NCBI GenBank assembly: GCA_964017065.1
Contig: OZ024789.1
Span: forward strand, 7,072,191 to 7,136,190
Reading direction: 5' to 3'
From: Haliclona indistincta
Lineage: Eukaryota > Porifera > Demospongiae > Haplosclerida > Chalinidae
Length of the DNA stretch: 64,000 bases
Shown: in pieces, positions 13,122 to 23,897 of the stretch
Layout: every line of letters begins with the position of its first letter
Position numbering within the stretch: position 1 is the first letter of the stretch
Notes under the pieces: generated by a model
What the model saw: only the letters and a program-made list of their open reading frames with translations
What the model was told of the DNA's origin: nothing
Database searches by the model: none
Translations under genes and position numbers: made by a program

Positions 13122-15405
13122 ATGAAACGTTCACACGCTAGTAGTAACTGTACTGATGGAGAAAGTGGTCCTGCTACGAAAAGATCAGTAGCCCATAGCA
13201 CTTTTTTGAAGTGGCGTGGAGAACTGGACAAAGAATTCCAGACAATATCTTGGCTTGATTGTGAGGTGAGGAATGAGAGAGTGAAGAAAGTTGTGACAAA
13301 GTTGAAATGCAAGGCATGCATCAGGTTTGAATCCAAGATTGTTGGTCGTCGTAATTACTCTAACAAGTGGATAGTAGGTGCTGATTCCGTACGTACCAGT
13401 AATATAAAAGACCATGCACGAACCGACCAACATTCGCATGCGATTATGCTGTTAAAAAAAGAGCAGTGTAGTTCAGCTGGTCTTGGCCCACAAGTTTACG
13501 CCCCGATAGCTCAGTCGCTGAGTGTGCTTAGTGATGATGTCAAAGCTAAGCTCCGAGTAAAGTTTGACATTGCTCATTTCGTAGCTACAGAGAAACTTGC
13601 TTTTAGTAAGTATCCACAAATTTGTTCATTAGAGGCACATCATGGTGTTGATGTTGGTACGTCTTACACAAATGAGGCTGCTTGTAAGACTTTCTGTCAC
13701 TATATCGCTGAGTCAAAAAGAGACGATCTATCGAAGTGCTTGTCAAGGGCGAAATTTTTCTCTATTCTCATGGACGGATCAACTGACTCAGGCAACATAG
13801 ATGATGAATTGTTTCTTGTCTTGTGGTGTGACGTAGATGGCAGTGATGAAATGGTGCATAGCAGAATGAGCTACTTCACTGTAGCTAGACCAGAAGCAGT
13901 GACTGGGAAGGGCCTTGTTGAGTGTATGCAGGGAGCACTTAGTCGTCTTGGCATTGTTGAGATAAACTCTGAGACCTGCAAGTATCTAGTAGGTATTGGA
14001 ACAGATGGAGCTAGCGCCAACATTGCTGCAGCTGGGATGAAGGGTTTAGTAGAAAAGGAACTGCCGTGGGTGTTTTGGATGTGGTGCCTGGCTCACAGGC
14101 TAGAATTGGCAGTCCAAGATGCTCTAAAACGCACAACATTCGATCAAATAGAGGAAATGCTCCTTCGCTTGTATTACCTTTATGAACGATCACCCAAAAA
14201 GTGCCGTGAGCTGGAGGATGTCGTTGCTGATCTCCGACAATTTTTGACATTTGATGACAAAGGTATTAGACCAGTCAGGGCTAGCGGTTCAAGATGGGTA
14301 ACACACAAAGTCAATGCCATGAAACGTGTGTTATCAAAGTATGGAGCTTATGTTGGCCATCTCACTGCTCTTTCTCAGGATCCCTCAGTCAAATCCGTTG
14401 ACCAAGCCAAGCTGCATGGATACTGCAAGAAATGGGTTGACGCAAAATATGTACTAGGATGTGCCTTTTTTGTAGATCTCCTAGCTCCATGGGCTGTGTT
14501 TTCTAAAGTGATGCCAGGAGATGACTTGGATGTGCTTGGTGCCTTCACTGCTCTCATAAAAACAGTCAAAGAGGTAAACAAGCTCTGCTCAAAGTCTCTT
14601 GACCAATGGCCAATGTACTCAGCGACTCTAAAAAAGGTCAGTAAAGAAGAAGGGAAGAATGTGTACCAAGGTCAAAAGTTGCACAGATATGATGCAGCCT
14701 TATCACATTTTACTGCTCATTTTGAGGAGTATTGCACATCAGTCACCAGTTCCCTGAAGTCAAGGTTAGCTTGGTCTGATCTCGAAATGATTCGTGATGT
14801 CATCTTAGTGCTTGCTTGCCAAGGATGGGGAGAAAATCTTGAATGATGAAAAGGAGTCTACTGAAGCTGCACAGGCAGTCATCCGATTGGGGAGCAGATT
14901 TAAGACACCACTTACATCAGCTGGTGTTGAAACTGAGCTGCTTCATGAAGAGTTTCTAGAGATGATTTCCTATGCTGACCAGTTTATCAGTATTGCTACT
15001 TTAGACTATCGAGCAGTGTGGTGGCGGTTGTACCACTCTCCCAATGCTTCTTCTTGGAAAAACATCCTGGATCTTGTTCGACTTTTGTTTACTCTTCCAT
15101 TTTCAAATGGAAAGCTAGAGCGTGTCTTTTCTACCCTCAAGCTTATCAAGGTTGACAAGAGGTCTTCCCTAGGTAATGAACATCTAGATGACCTACTTTC
15201 GTTGAACATTAATCCATCCTCAGTAACAGACTTTAATCCAGACCAGAGTATACAACGTTGGTGGGAAGACAAGGATCGAAGACCAAACCAACAGCCACGC
15301 CAGCCATACAAAAAGCGTACCCGACATCAGAAATCACAAGATAGTGAGTCAGACAATGAGGACACAGGCATTTTGGTGGAGTGGGACAAATGGCTTGACA
15401 ATTAA
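13122..15405 (+). pseudogene. hAT transposase, ZNF862-like, one frameshift (copy 1)
   Basis: DNA transposase of the hAT superfamily, closest in style to the ZNF862/KIAA1586-like proteins of animal genomes. The first ATG is at 13,122; the open frame extends 15 bp further upstream without another ATG. A TTF/BED-like zinc finger is visible (C63, C66, H98, H104). RNase H-fold landmarks follow: D218 in ILMDGSTDS, D295 in GIGTDGAS, and the C322-x2-H325 pair in CLAHRLE. The first frame stops at 14,846 after LACQGWGENLE. A second frame, 14,812-15,405, carries the rest, including the dimerisation motif SNGKLERVFSTLKLIK. The two frames join naturally if one G is surplus in the GGGG run near 14,826-14,829, which points to a 1-bp insertion rather than an intron. 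The C-terminus is lysine- and acid-rich. As written, the gene cannot make a full protein without frameshifting. Confidence 0.88.
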
Positions 15406-15532
15406 CTTGTAGTATTAGACTCTCTCTCTTTAGTTCTGTCTCTGTTTTTCTTTTCTGTTAATTCTAGTTTTGTCGCTGATTTTTGTAGTATAAAAGTACT
15501 ATTATTATTGTTTATCACTTGCTGACCATTAA

Positions 15533-15538
15533 AATAAA
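15533..15538 (+). promoter_or_regulatory. Polyadenylation signal of hAT copy 1
   Basis: AATAAA lies 128 bp after the transposase stop, inside the transposon and upstream of its right terminal repeat. It is the only canonical signal between the stop codon and the element end. Confidence 0.5.
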
Positions 15539-15666
15539 GCTTTAGGCAGAAATTATACAATTATAAGCAATTTTTATTATGACCAACCAAGATTGACCGA
15601 TGGCCAGAAAAATGTCCATTGGCTGGACAAATGTCCAGCCATGTTCTAAAATTATTTTTGGCTCTG

Positions 15667-18600
15667 CCCTTGGGGTTTTGTGAATTCGCGGTGGGACCCC
15701 AATTGTGCACCCTTGGGGTTTTGTGAATTCGCGGTGGAACCCCAATGGTGCAATCTTGGGGTACCCTTGGGGTTCTGTGAATTCGTGGTGGGACCCCAAT
15801 GTTGCACCCTTGGGGTTTTGTGAATTCGCGGAGGGACGCCAATGGTTCACCCTTGGGTTTTGTGAACTCGCGGTGGGACCACAATGGTGCACCCTTTGGG
15901 TTTTGTGAATTCGCGGTGTGACCCCAATTGTGCACCCTTGGGGTTTTGTGAATTCGCGGTGGGACCCCAATGGTGCATCCTTGGGGTTCTGTGAATCCGC
16001 TGTGGGACCCCAATGGTGCACCCTTGGTGTTTTGTGAATTCGCGGTGGGACCCCAATGGTGCACCTTTGGGGTTTTGTGAATTCGCGGTGGGACCCAAAT
16101 GGTGCACCCTATGGTTACCCTTGGGGTTCTGTGAATTCGCAGTGGGACCCCAATGGTGCACCCTTGGGTTTTGTGAATTCACTGTGGGACTTCAAAGGTG
16201 CACCCTTGTGGTTTTGTGTATTCGCGGTGGGATTCCAATGGTGCACCCTTGGGGTTTTGTGTACTCGCGGTGGAACCCCAATGGTGCAGCCTTTGGTTAC
16301 CCTTGGGGTTCTGTGAATTCGCGGTGGGATCCCCAATGGTGCACCCTTGGGGTTTTGTGAATTCACTGTGGGACCCCAATGGTGCACCCTTGTGGTTTTG
16401 TGAATTCGCGGTGGGACCCCAATGGTGCACCCTTGGGGTTTCGTGAATTCGCGGTGGGACCCCAATGGTGCACCCTTGGTGTTTTTTGAATTCGCTGTGG
16501 GACCCCAATGGTGCAACCTTCCGGTTCTGTGAATTCGCGGTGGGACCCCAATGGTGCACCCTTGTTGTTTTGTGAATTCGCGGTGGGACCCCAATGGTGC
16601 ACCCTTGGGGTTTAGTGAATTCGCGGTGGAACCCCAATGGTGCACCTTTGGGTACCCTTGGGGTTCTGTGAATTCGCGGTGGGACCCCAATGGTGCACCC
16701 TTGGTGTTTTGTGAATTCGCGTTGGGACCCCAATGGTGCACCCTTGGGGTTTTGTGAATTCGCGGTGGTACCCCAATGGTGCACCCTTGTGGTTTTGTGA
16801 ATTCACGGTGGGACCCCAACGGTGCACCCTTGGGGTTTTGTAAATTCGCGGTGGGACCCCAATGGTGCACCCTTGTGGTTTTGTGAATTCACTGTGGGAC
16901 CCCAAAGGTTCACCCTTGTGGTTTTGTGAATTATCGGTGGGACCCCAATGGTGCACCCTTGGGGTTTTGTGAATTCGCGGTGGTATCCCAATGGCACACC
17001 CTTGGGGTTTTTTGAATTCGCGGTGGGACCCCAATTGTGCACCCTTGGTGTTTTGTGAATTCGCTTAGGACCCCAATGGTGCACACTTGGGGTTTGGTGA
17101 ATTCGGGGTGGGACCCCAATGGTGCACCCTTTGGGTTTTGTGAATTCGCGGTGGTACCCCAATGGTGCACCCTTTTTTTTGTGAACTCGCGGTGGAACCA
17201 CAATGGTGCACCCTTTGGTTACCCTTGTGGTTTTGTGAATTCGCGGTGGGACCCCAATGGTGCACCCTTGGGGTTTAGTTAATTCGCGTTTGTACCCCAA
17301 TGGTGCACCCTTGGTGTTTTGTGAACTTGCGGTGGAACCCCAATGGTGCACCCTTTGGCTACCCTTGGGGTTCTGTGAATTCGCGGTGGGACCCAAATGG
17401 TGCACCCTTGGGGTTTTGTGAATTCACAGTGGGACCCCAATGGTGCACCATTGTGGTTTTGTGAATTCGCGGTGGGACCCCAATGGTGCTCCCTTGGGGT
17501 TTTGTGAATTCGCGGTGGGACCCCAATGGTGCACCCTTGGGGTTTTGTGAATTCGCGGTGGGACCCCAATGGTGCACCCTTGGTGTTTTGTGAATTCGCT
17601 GTGGGACCCCAATGGTGCAACCTTCCGGTTCTGTGAATTCGCGGTGGGACCCCAATGGTGCACCCTTGTTGTTTTGTGAATTCGCGGTGGGACCCCAATG
17701 GTGCACCCTTGGGGTTTAGTGAATTCGCGGTGGAACCCCAATGGTGCACCTTTGGGTACCCTTGGGGTTCTGTGAATTCGCGGTGGGACCCCAATGGTGC
17801 ACCCTTGGTGTTTTGTGAATTCGCGGTGGGACCCCAATGGTGCACCCTTGGGGTTTTGTGAATTCGCGGTGGTACCCCAATGGTGCACCCTTGTGGTTTT
17901 GTGAATTCACGGTGGCACCCCAATGGTGCACCCTTGGGGTTTTGTGAATTCGCGGTGGGACCCCAATGGTGCACCCTTGTGGTTTTGTGAATTCACTGTG
18001 GGACCCCAAAGGTTCACCCTTGTGGTTTTGTGAATTATCGGTGGGACCCCAATGGTGCACCCTTGGGGTTTTGTGAATTCGCGGTGGTACCCCAATGGCA
18101 CACCCTTGGGGTTTTTTGAATTCGCGGTGGGACCCCAATTGTGCACCCTTGGTGTTTTGTGAATTCGCTGTGGGACCCCAATGGTGCACACTTGGGGTTT
18201 GGTGAATTCGGGGTGGGACCCCAATGGTGCACCCTTTGGGTTTTGTGAATTCGCGGTGGTACCCCAATGGTGCACCCTTTTTTTGTGAACTCGCGGTGGA
18301 ACCACAATGGTGCACCCTTTGGTTACCCTTGGTGTTCTGTGAATTCGCGGTGGGACCCCAATGGTGCACCCTTGGGGTTTTGTGAATTCGCTGTGGGACC
18401 CCAATGGTGCACCCTTGTGGTTTTGTGAATTCGCGGTGGGACCCTAATGGTGCACTCTTGGGATTTTGTGAATTCGCGGTGGGACCCCAGTTGTGCACCC
18501 TTGGGTTTTGTGAATTCGCTTTGGGACCCCAATGGTGCACCCTTGGGGTTTTGTGAATTCGCGGTGGGACCCCAGTTGTGCACCCTTGGGATTTTGTGAA

Positions 18601-19830
18601 TTCGCGTTGGTACCCCAGAGGTGCACCCTTGGGGTTTTGTGAATTCGCGGTGGGACACCAATGGTGCACCCATGGGGTTTTGTGAATTCGCAGTGGGACC
18701 CCAATGGTGCACCCTTGGGGTTTTGCAAATTCGCGGTGGGACCCCAATGGTGCACCCTTGGGGTTTTCGGAATTCGCGGTGGAACCACAATGGTGCACCC
18801 TCGGAGTTCTTTGAATTCGCGGTGGGACTCGAATGGTGCATTCTTGGGGTTTTGGGAATTCGCGGTGGAACCCCAATGGTGCTCCCTTGGGTACCCTTCG
18901 TGTTCTGTGAATTCGCGGTGGGACCCCAATGGTGCATCCTTGGGGTTTTGTTATTTCGCGGTGGGACCCCAATGGTGCACCCTTTGGGTTTTGTGAATTC
19001 GCGGTGGGACCCCAATGGTGCACCCTTGGGGTTTTGTGAATTCGCGGTGGGACCCCAATGGTGCATCCTTGGGGTTTTGTGAATTCGCGGTGGAACCCCA
19101 ATGGTGCACCCTTGGGTACCCTTGGGGTTCTATAAATTCGCGGTGGGACCCCAATGGTGCACCCTTGGGGTTTTGTGAATTCGCTGTGGGACCCCAATGG
19201 TGCACCCTAGGGGTTTAGTGAATTCGCAGTGGGACCCCAATGGTGCACACTTGGGGTTTTGTGAATTTGCGGTGGGACCCCAATGGTGCACCCTTGGGGT
19301 TTTGTGAATTCGCGGTGGAACCCCAATGGTGCACCCTTGCGGTACGTTCGGGTTCTGTGAATTCGCGGTGGGACCCCAATGGTGCACCCTTGGAATTTTG
19401 TGAATTCGCGGTGGGACCCCATTGGTGCACCCTTGGGGTTTTGTGAATTCGCAATGGGACCCCAATGGTGCACCCTTGGGGTTTTGTGAATTTGCTGTGA
19501 CCCCAATGGTGCACCCTTTGGGTTTTGTGATTTCGCGGTGGGACCCCAATTGTGCACCCTTGGGGTATTGTGAATTCGCGGTGGAACCCCAATGGTGCAC
19601 CCTTCGGTGCAATTGGGGTTCTGTGAATTCGCGGTGGGACCCCAATGGTGCACACTTGGGATTTTGTGAATTCGCGGTGGGACCCCAATGGTACACCCTT
19701 GGGGTTTTGTGAATTCGCGGTGGGACCCCAGTGGTGTACCCTTGGGGTTTTGTGAATTGGTTGTGGGACCCCAATGGTGCACTCTTGGGGTTTTGTGAAT
19801 TCGCGGTGGGACCCCAATGGTGCACCCTTG
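15667..19830 (-). repeat. Satellite B between the two hAT copies
   Basis: 43-bp units in reverse orientation. The part from 16,925 onward repeats 9,856-12,761 almost base for base. The part 15,988-16,924 resembles other stretches of the array, for example 10,450-10,900. The long frames, including a 493-residue one at 17,716-19,197 that duplicates 10,647-12,128, are artefacts of the repeat. Confidence 0.9.
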
Positions 19831-19978
19831 CAGAGCCAAAAATAACGTCCGGTCACCGACCAATTTCCTCGCAAACGAGCAAATGGACCGAGCAAACAAA
19901 CACTAGTCGGTCATTTTGTCCGGGCATTCTTTTATAATCTAAAAGCAACTATTATAGTTTGTACATACCTGAGGTTAG

Positions 19979-19986
19979 TATATAAG
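19979..19986 (+). promoter_or_regulatory. TATA-type box of hAT copy 2
   Basis: TATATAAG at the position equivalent to the copy 1 box, 205 bp upstream of the transposase ATG at 20,191. Confidence 0.45.
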
Positions 19987-20190
19987 ACTGCAAACGGTGT
20001 TTCTCTGATATAGACGAAGCACAAAGACTGTGAAAGACGCGGCCATGTGCTAACTATGATTTGCAACAACATTCTATTTAACGCCCGAACGCCACGCCTA
20101 TTATTGCAGCCACGCCTCTAAAATAACGCTTGCACGCGCTTATTCAAACTTTTTTGCAAGTTCAGCTGCAGCTGTTTGGCCTCGATCGTA

Positions 20191-22474
20191 ATGAAACGTT
20201 CACACGCTAGTAGTAACTGTACTGATGGAGAAAGTGGTCCTGCTACGAAAAGATCAGTAGCCCATAGCACTTTTTTGAAGTGGCGTGGAGAACTGGACAA
20301 AGAATTCCAGACAATATCTTGGCTTGATTGTGAGGTGAGGAATGAGAGAGTGAAGAAAGTTGTGACAAAGTTGAAATGCAAGGCATGCATCAGGTTTGAA
20401 TCCAAGATTGTTGGTCGTCGTAATTACTCTAACAAGTGGATAGTAGGTGCTGATTCCGTACGTACCAGTAATATAAAAGACCATGCACGAACCGACCAAC
20501 ATTCGCATGCGATTATGCTGTTAAAAAAAGAGCAGTGTAGTTCAGCTGGTCTTGGCCCACAAGTTTACGCCCCGATAGCTCAGTCGCTGAGTGTGCTTAG
20601 TGATGATGTCAAAGCTAAGCTCCGAGTAAAGTTTGACATTGCTCATTTCGTAGCTACAGAGAAACTTGCTTTTAGTAAGTATCCACAAATTTGTTCATTA
20701 GAGGCACATCATGGTGTTGATGTTGGTACGTCTTACACAAATGAGGCTGCTTGTAAGACTTTCTGTCACTATATCGCTGAGTCAAAAAGAGACGATCTAT
20801 CGAAGTGCTTGTCAAGGGCGAAATTTTTCTCTATTCTCATGGACGGATCAACTGACTCAGGCAACATAGATGATGAATTGTTTCTTGTCTTGTGGTGTGA
20901 CGTAGATGGCAGTGATGAAATGGTGCATAGCAGAATGAGCTACTTCACTGTAGCTAGACCAGAAGCAGTGACTGGGAAGGGCCTTGTTGAGTGTATGCAG
21001 GGAGCACTTAGTCGTCTTGGCATTGTTGAGATAAACTCTGAGACCTGCAAGTATCTAGTAGGTATTGGAACAGATGGAGCTAGCGCCAACATTGCTGCAG
21101 CTGGGATGAAGGGTTTAGTAGAAAAGGAACTGCCGTGGGTGTTTTGGATGTGGTGCCTGGCTCACAGGCTAGAATTGGCAGTCCAAGATGCTCTAAAACG
21201 CACAACATTCGATCAAATAGAGGAAATGCTCCTTCGCTTGTATTACCTTTATGAACGATCACCCAAAAAGTGCCGTGAGCTGGAGGATGTCGTTGCTGAT
21301 CTCCGACAATTTTTGACATTTGATGACAAAGGTATTAGACCAGTCAGGGCTAGCGGTTCAAGATGGGTAACACACAAAGTCAATGCCATGAAACGTGTGT
21401 TATCAAAGTATGGAGCTTATGTTGGCCATCTCACTGCTCTTTCTCAGGATCCCTCAGTCAAATCCGTTGACCAAGCCAAGCTGCATGGATACTGCAAGAA
21501 ATGGGTTGACGCAAAATATGTACTAGGATGTGCCTTTTTTGTAGATCTCCTAGCTCCATGGGCTGTGTTTTCTAAAGTGATGCCAGGAGATGACTTGGAT
21601 GTGCTTGGTGCCTTCACTGCTCTCATAAAAACAGTCAAAGAGATAAACAAGCTCTGCTCAAAGTCTCTTGACCAATGGCCAATGTACTCAGCGACTCTAA
21701 AAAAGGTCAGTAAAGAAGAAGGGAAGAATGTGTACCAAGGTCAAAAGTTGCACAGATATGATGCAGCCTTATCACATTTTACTGCTCATTTTGAGGAGTA
21801 TTGCACATCAGTCACCAGTTCCCTGAAGTCAAGGTTAGCTTGGTCTGATCTCGAAATGATTCGTGATGTCATCTTAGTGCTTGCTTGCCAAGGATGGGGA
21901 GAAAATCTTGAATGATGAAAAGGAGTCTACTGAAGCTGCACAGGCAGTCATCCGATTGGGGAGCAGATTTAAGACACCACTTACATCAGCTGGTGTTGAA
22001 ACTGAGCTGCTTCATGAAGAGTTTCTAGAGATGATTTCCTATGCTGACCAGTTTATCAGTATTACTACTTTAGACTATCGAGCAGTGTGGTGGCGGTTGT
22101 ACCACTCTCCCAATGCTTCTTCTTGGAAAAACATCCTGGATCTTGTTCGACTTTTGTTTACTCTTCCATTTTCAAATGGAAAGCTAGAGCGTGTCTTTTC
22201 TACCCTCAAGCTTATCAAGGTTGACAAGAGGTCTTCCCTAGGTAATGAACATCTAGATGACCTACTTTCGTTGCACATTAATCCATCCTCAGTAACAGAC
22301 TTTAATCCAGACCAGAGTATACAACGTTGGTGGGAAGACAAGGATCGAAGACCAAACCAACAGCCACGCCAGCCATACAAAAAGCGTACCCGACATCAGA
22401 AATCACAAGATAGTGAGTCAGACAATGAGGACACAGGCATTTTGGTGGAGTGGGACAAATGGCTTGACAATTAA
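20191..22474 (+). pseudogene. hAT transposase, ZNF862-like, one frameshift (copy 2)
   Basis: Duplicate of the gene at 13,122-15,405, with the same zinc finger, aspartate motifs and dimerisation motif. The first frame ends at 21,915 and the second runs 21,881-22,474. The frameshift in the GGGG run is identical to copy 1, so the lesion predates the duplication. Substitutions seen are I for V in the KTVKE(V/I)NK stretch, T for A in ISI(A/T)TLDY and H for N in LLSL(N/H)IN. Neither copy can encode a complete transposase as assembled. Confidence 0.88.
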
Positions 22475-22601
22475 CTTGTAGTATTAGACTCTCTCTCTTT
22501 AGTTCTGTCTCTGTTTTTCTTTTCTGTTAATTCTAGTTTTGTCGCTGATTTTTGTAGTATAAAAGTACTATTATTATTGTTTATCACTTGCTGACCATTA
22601 A

Positions 22602-22607
22602 AATAAA
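22602..22607 (+). promoter_or_regulatory. Polyadenylation signal of hAT copy 2
   Basis: AATAAA, 128 bp downstream of the transposase stop, equivalent to 15,533-15,538. Confidence 0.5.
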
Positions 22608-22716
22608 GCTTTAGGCAGAAATTATACAATTATAAGCAATTTTTATTATGACCAACCAAGATTGACCGATGGCCAGAAAAATGTCCAGCCATGTTCTAAA
22701 ATTATTTTTGGCTCTG

Positions 22717-23897
22717 CCCTTGGGGTTTTGTGAATTCGCGGTGGGACCCCAATTGTGCACCCTTGGGGTTTTGTGAATTCGCGGTGGAACCCCAATGGTG
22801 CAATCTTGGGGTACCCTTGGGGTTCTGTGAATTCGTGGTGGGACCCCAATGTTGCACCCTTGGGGTTTTGTGAATTCGCGGAGGGACGCCAATGGTTCAC
22901 CCTTGGGTTTTGTGAACTCGCGGTGGGACCACAATGGTGCACCCTTTGGGTTTTGTGAATTCGCGGTGTGACCCCAATTGTGCACCCTTGGGGTTTTGTG
23001 AATTCGCGGTGGGACCCCAATGGTGCATCCTTGGGGTTTTGTGTATTCGCGGTGGTACCCCAATGGAGCACCCTTGGGGTTTTTTGAATTCGCGGTGGAA
23101 CCCCAATGGTGCACCCATTGGTTACCCTTGGGGTTCTGTGAATTCGCGGTGGGACCCCAATGGTGCACCCTTGGGGTTTTGTGAATTCACTGTGGGAACC
23201 CAATGGTGCAACCTTGTGGTTTTGTCAATTCGCGGTGGGACCCCAATGGTGCACCCTAGTGGTTTCGTGAATTCGCTGTGGGACCCCAATGGTGCACCCT
23301 TGGAGTTTTGTGAATTCGTGGTGGTACCCCAATGGTGCACCCTTGGGGTTTTGTGAACTCGCGGTGGAACCCCAATGGTTCACCCTTTGGTTATTCTTTG
23401 GGTTCTGTGAATTCGCGGTGGGACCACAATGGTGCATCCTTGGGGTTTTGTGAATTCGCGATGGGACCCCAATGGTGCACCCTTGGGGTTTTGTGAACTC
23501 GCGGTGGAACCCCAATGGTGCACCCTTTGGTTACCCTTGGGGTTCTGTGAATTCGCGGTGGGACCCCAATGGTGCACCGTTGGGGTTTTGTGAATTCACT
23601 GTGGTACCCCAATGGTGCACACTTGTGGTTTTGTGAATTCGTGGTGGGACACCAATGGTGCACCCTTGGGGTTTTGCGCATTCGCGGTGGGACCCCAATG
23701 GTGCAAGCTTGGGGTTTTGTGAATTCGCGGTGGGACCCCAATGGTGCACTCTAGGGGTTTTGTGAATTCGCTGTGGGACACCAATGGTGCACCCTTAGGG
23801 TGTAGTGAATTCGCGGTGTGACCCCAATGGTGCACCCTTGGGGTTTTGAGAATTCGCGGTGGGACCCCAATGGTGCACCCTTGGGATTTTGGTCCCC
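22717..23897 (-). repeat. Satellite B between hAT copy 2 and satellite A
   Basis: 43-bp units in reverse orientation. From about 23,038 the order of variant units resembles 35,480-36,100 and 37,040-37,660, including the rare marker GGTTATTCTTTGGG near 23,388. No gene was seen. Confidence 0.88.

Larger units (their letters stand above)
12762..15666 (+). mobile_element. hAT-superfamily DNA transposon, copy 1 (2,905 bp)
   Basis: Ends are CAGAGCCAAAAATAA at the left and TTATTTTTGGCTCTG at the right, a perfect 15-bp inverted repeat. Satellite flanks share CCCTTG (12,756-12,761 and 15,667-15,672). Collapsing that 6-bp duplication recreates an intact unit. Typical hAT elements duplicate 8 bp, so the 6 bp seen is a small oddity. 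Inside are a TATA-type box, one transposase gene with a frameshift, and an AATAAA signal. A 9-bp-stem hairpin (TGGCTGGAC, loop AAAT, GTCCAGCCA) lies just inside the right end near 15,620-15,641; copy 2 has lost part of it. Confidence 0.9.
9856..15987. repeat. Segmental duplication, copy 1 (satellite B plus hAT)
   Basis: This block matches 16,925-23,037 at a constant offset of 7,069 bp up to the 3' end of the hAT element, and 7,050 bp after it because copy 2 lacks 19 bp. The match covers satellite on both sides of the transposon. The left edge is fuzzy because it lies in satellite. The right edge is near 15,987, where copy 1 reads TTCTGTGAATCCGC and copy 2 reads TTTTGTGTATTCGC. Confidence 0.85.
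19831..22716 (+). mobile_element. hAT-superfamily DNA transposon, copy 2 (2,886 bp)
   Basis: Same 15-bp terminal inverted repeats as copy 1 and the same CCCTTG flanks (19,825-19,830 and 22,717-22,722). It is embedded in the same satellite units, so it was copied with its surroundings rather than transposed on its own. It is 19 bp shorter than copy 1 near the right end. Confidence 0.9.
16925..23037. repeat. Segmental duplication, copy 2 (satellite B plus hAT)
   Basis: Partner of 9,856-15,987. Differences noticed are few: three amino-acid changes in the transposase (V to I, A to T, N to H), a C to T change in flanking satellite near 19,070, and a 19-bp deletion near the right hAT end between AAATGTCC direct repeats. 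This indicates a recent event. Confidence 0.85.

Noticed and set aside
14790..14850. An intron between the two hAT transposase frames
   Set aside because: The frames overlap and no GT-AG pair fits; a single-base insertion in a G run explains the shift.
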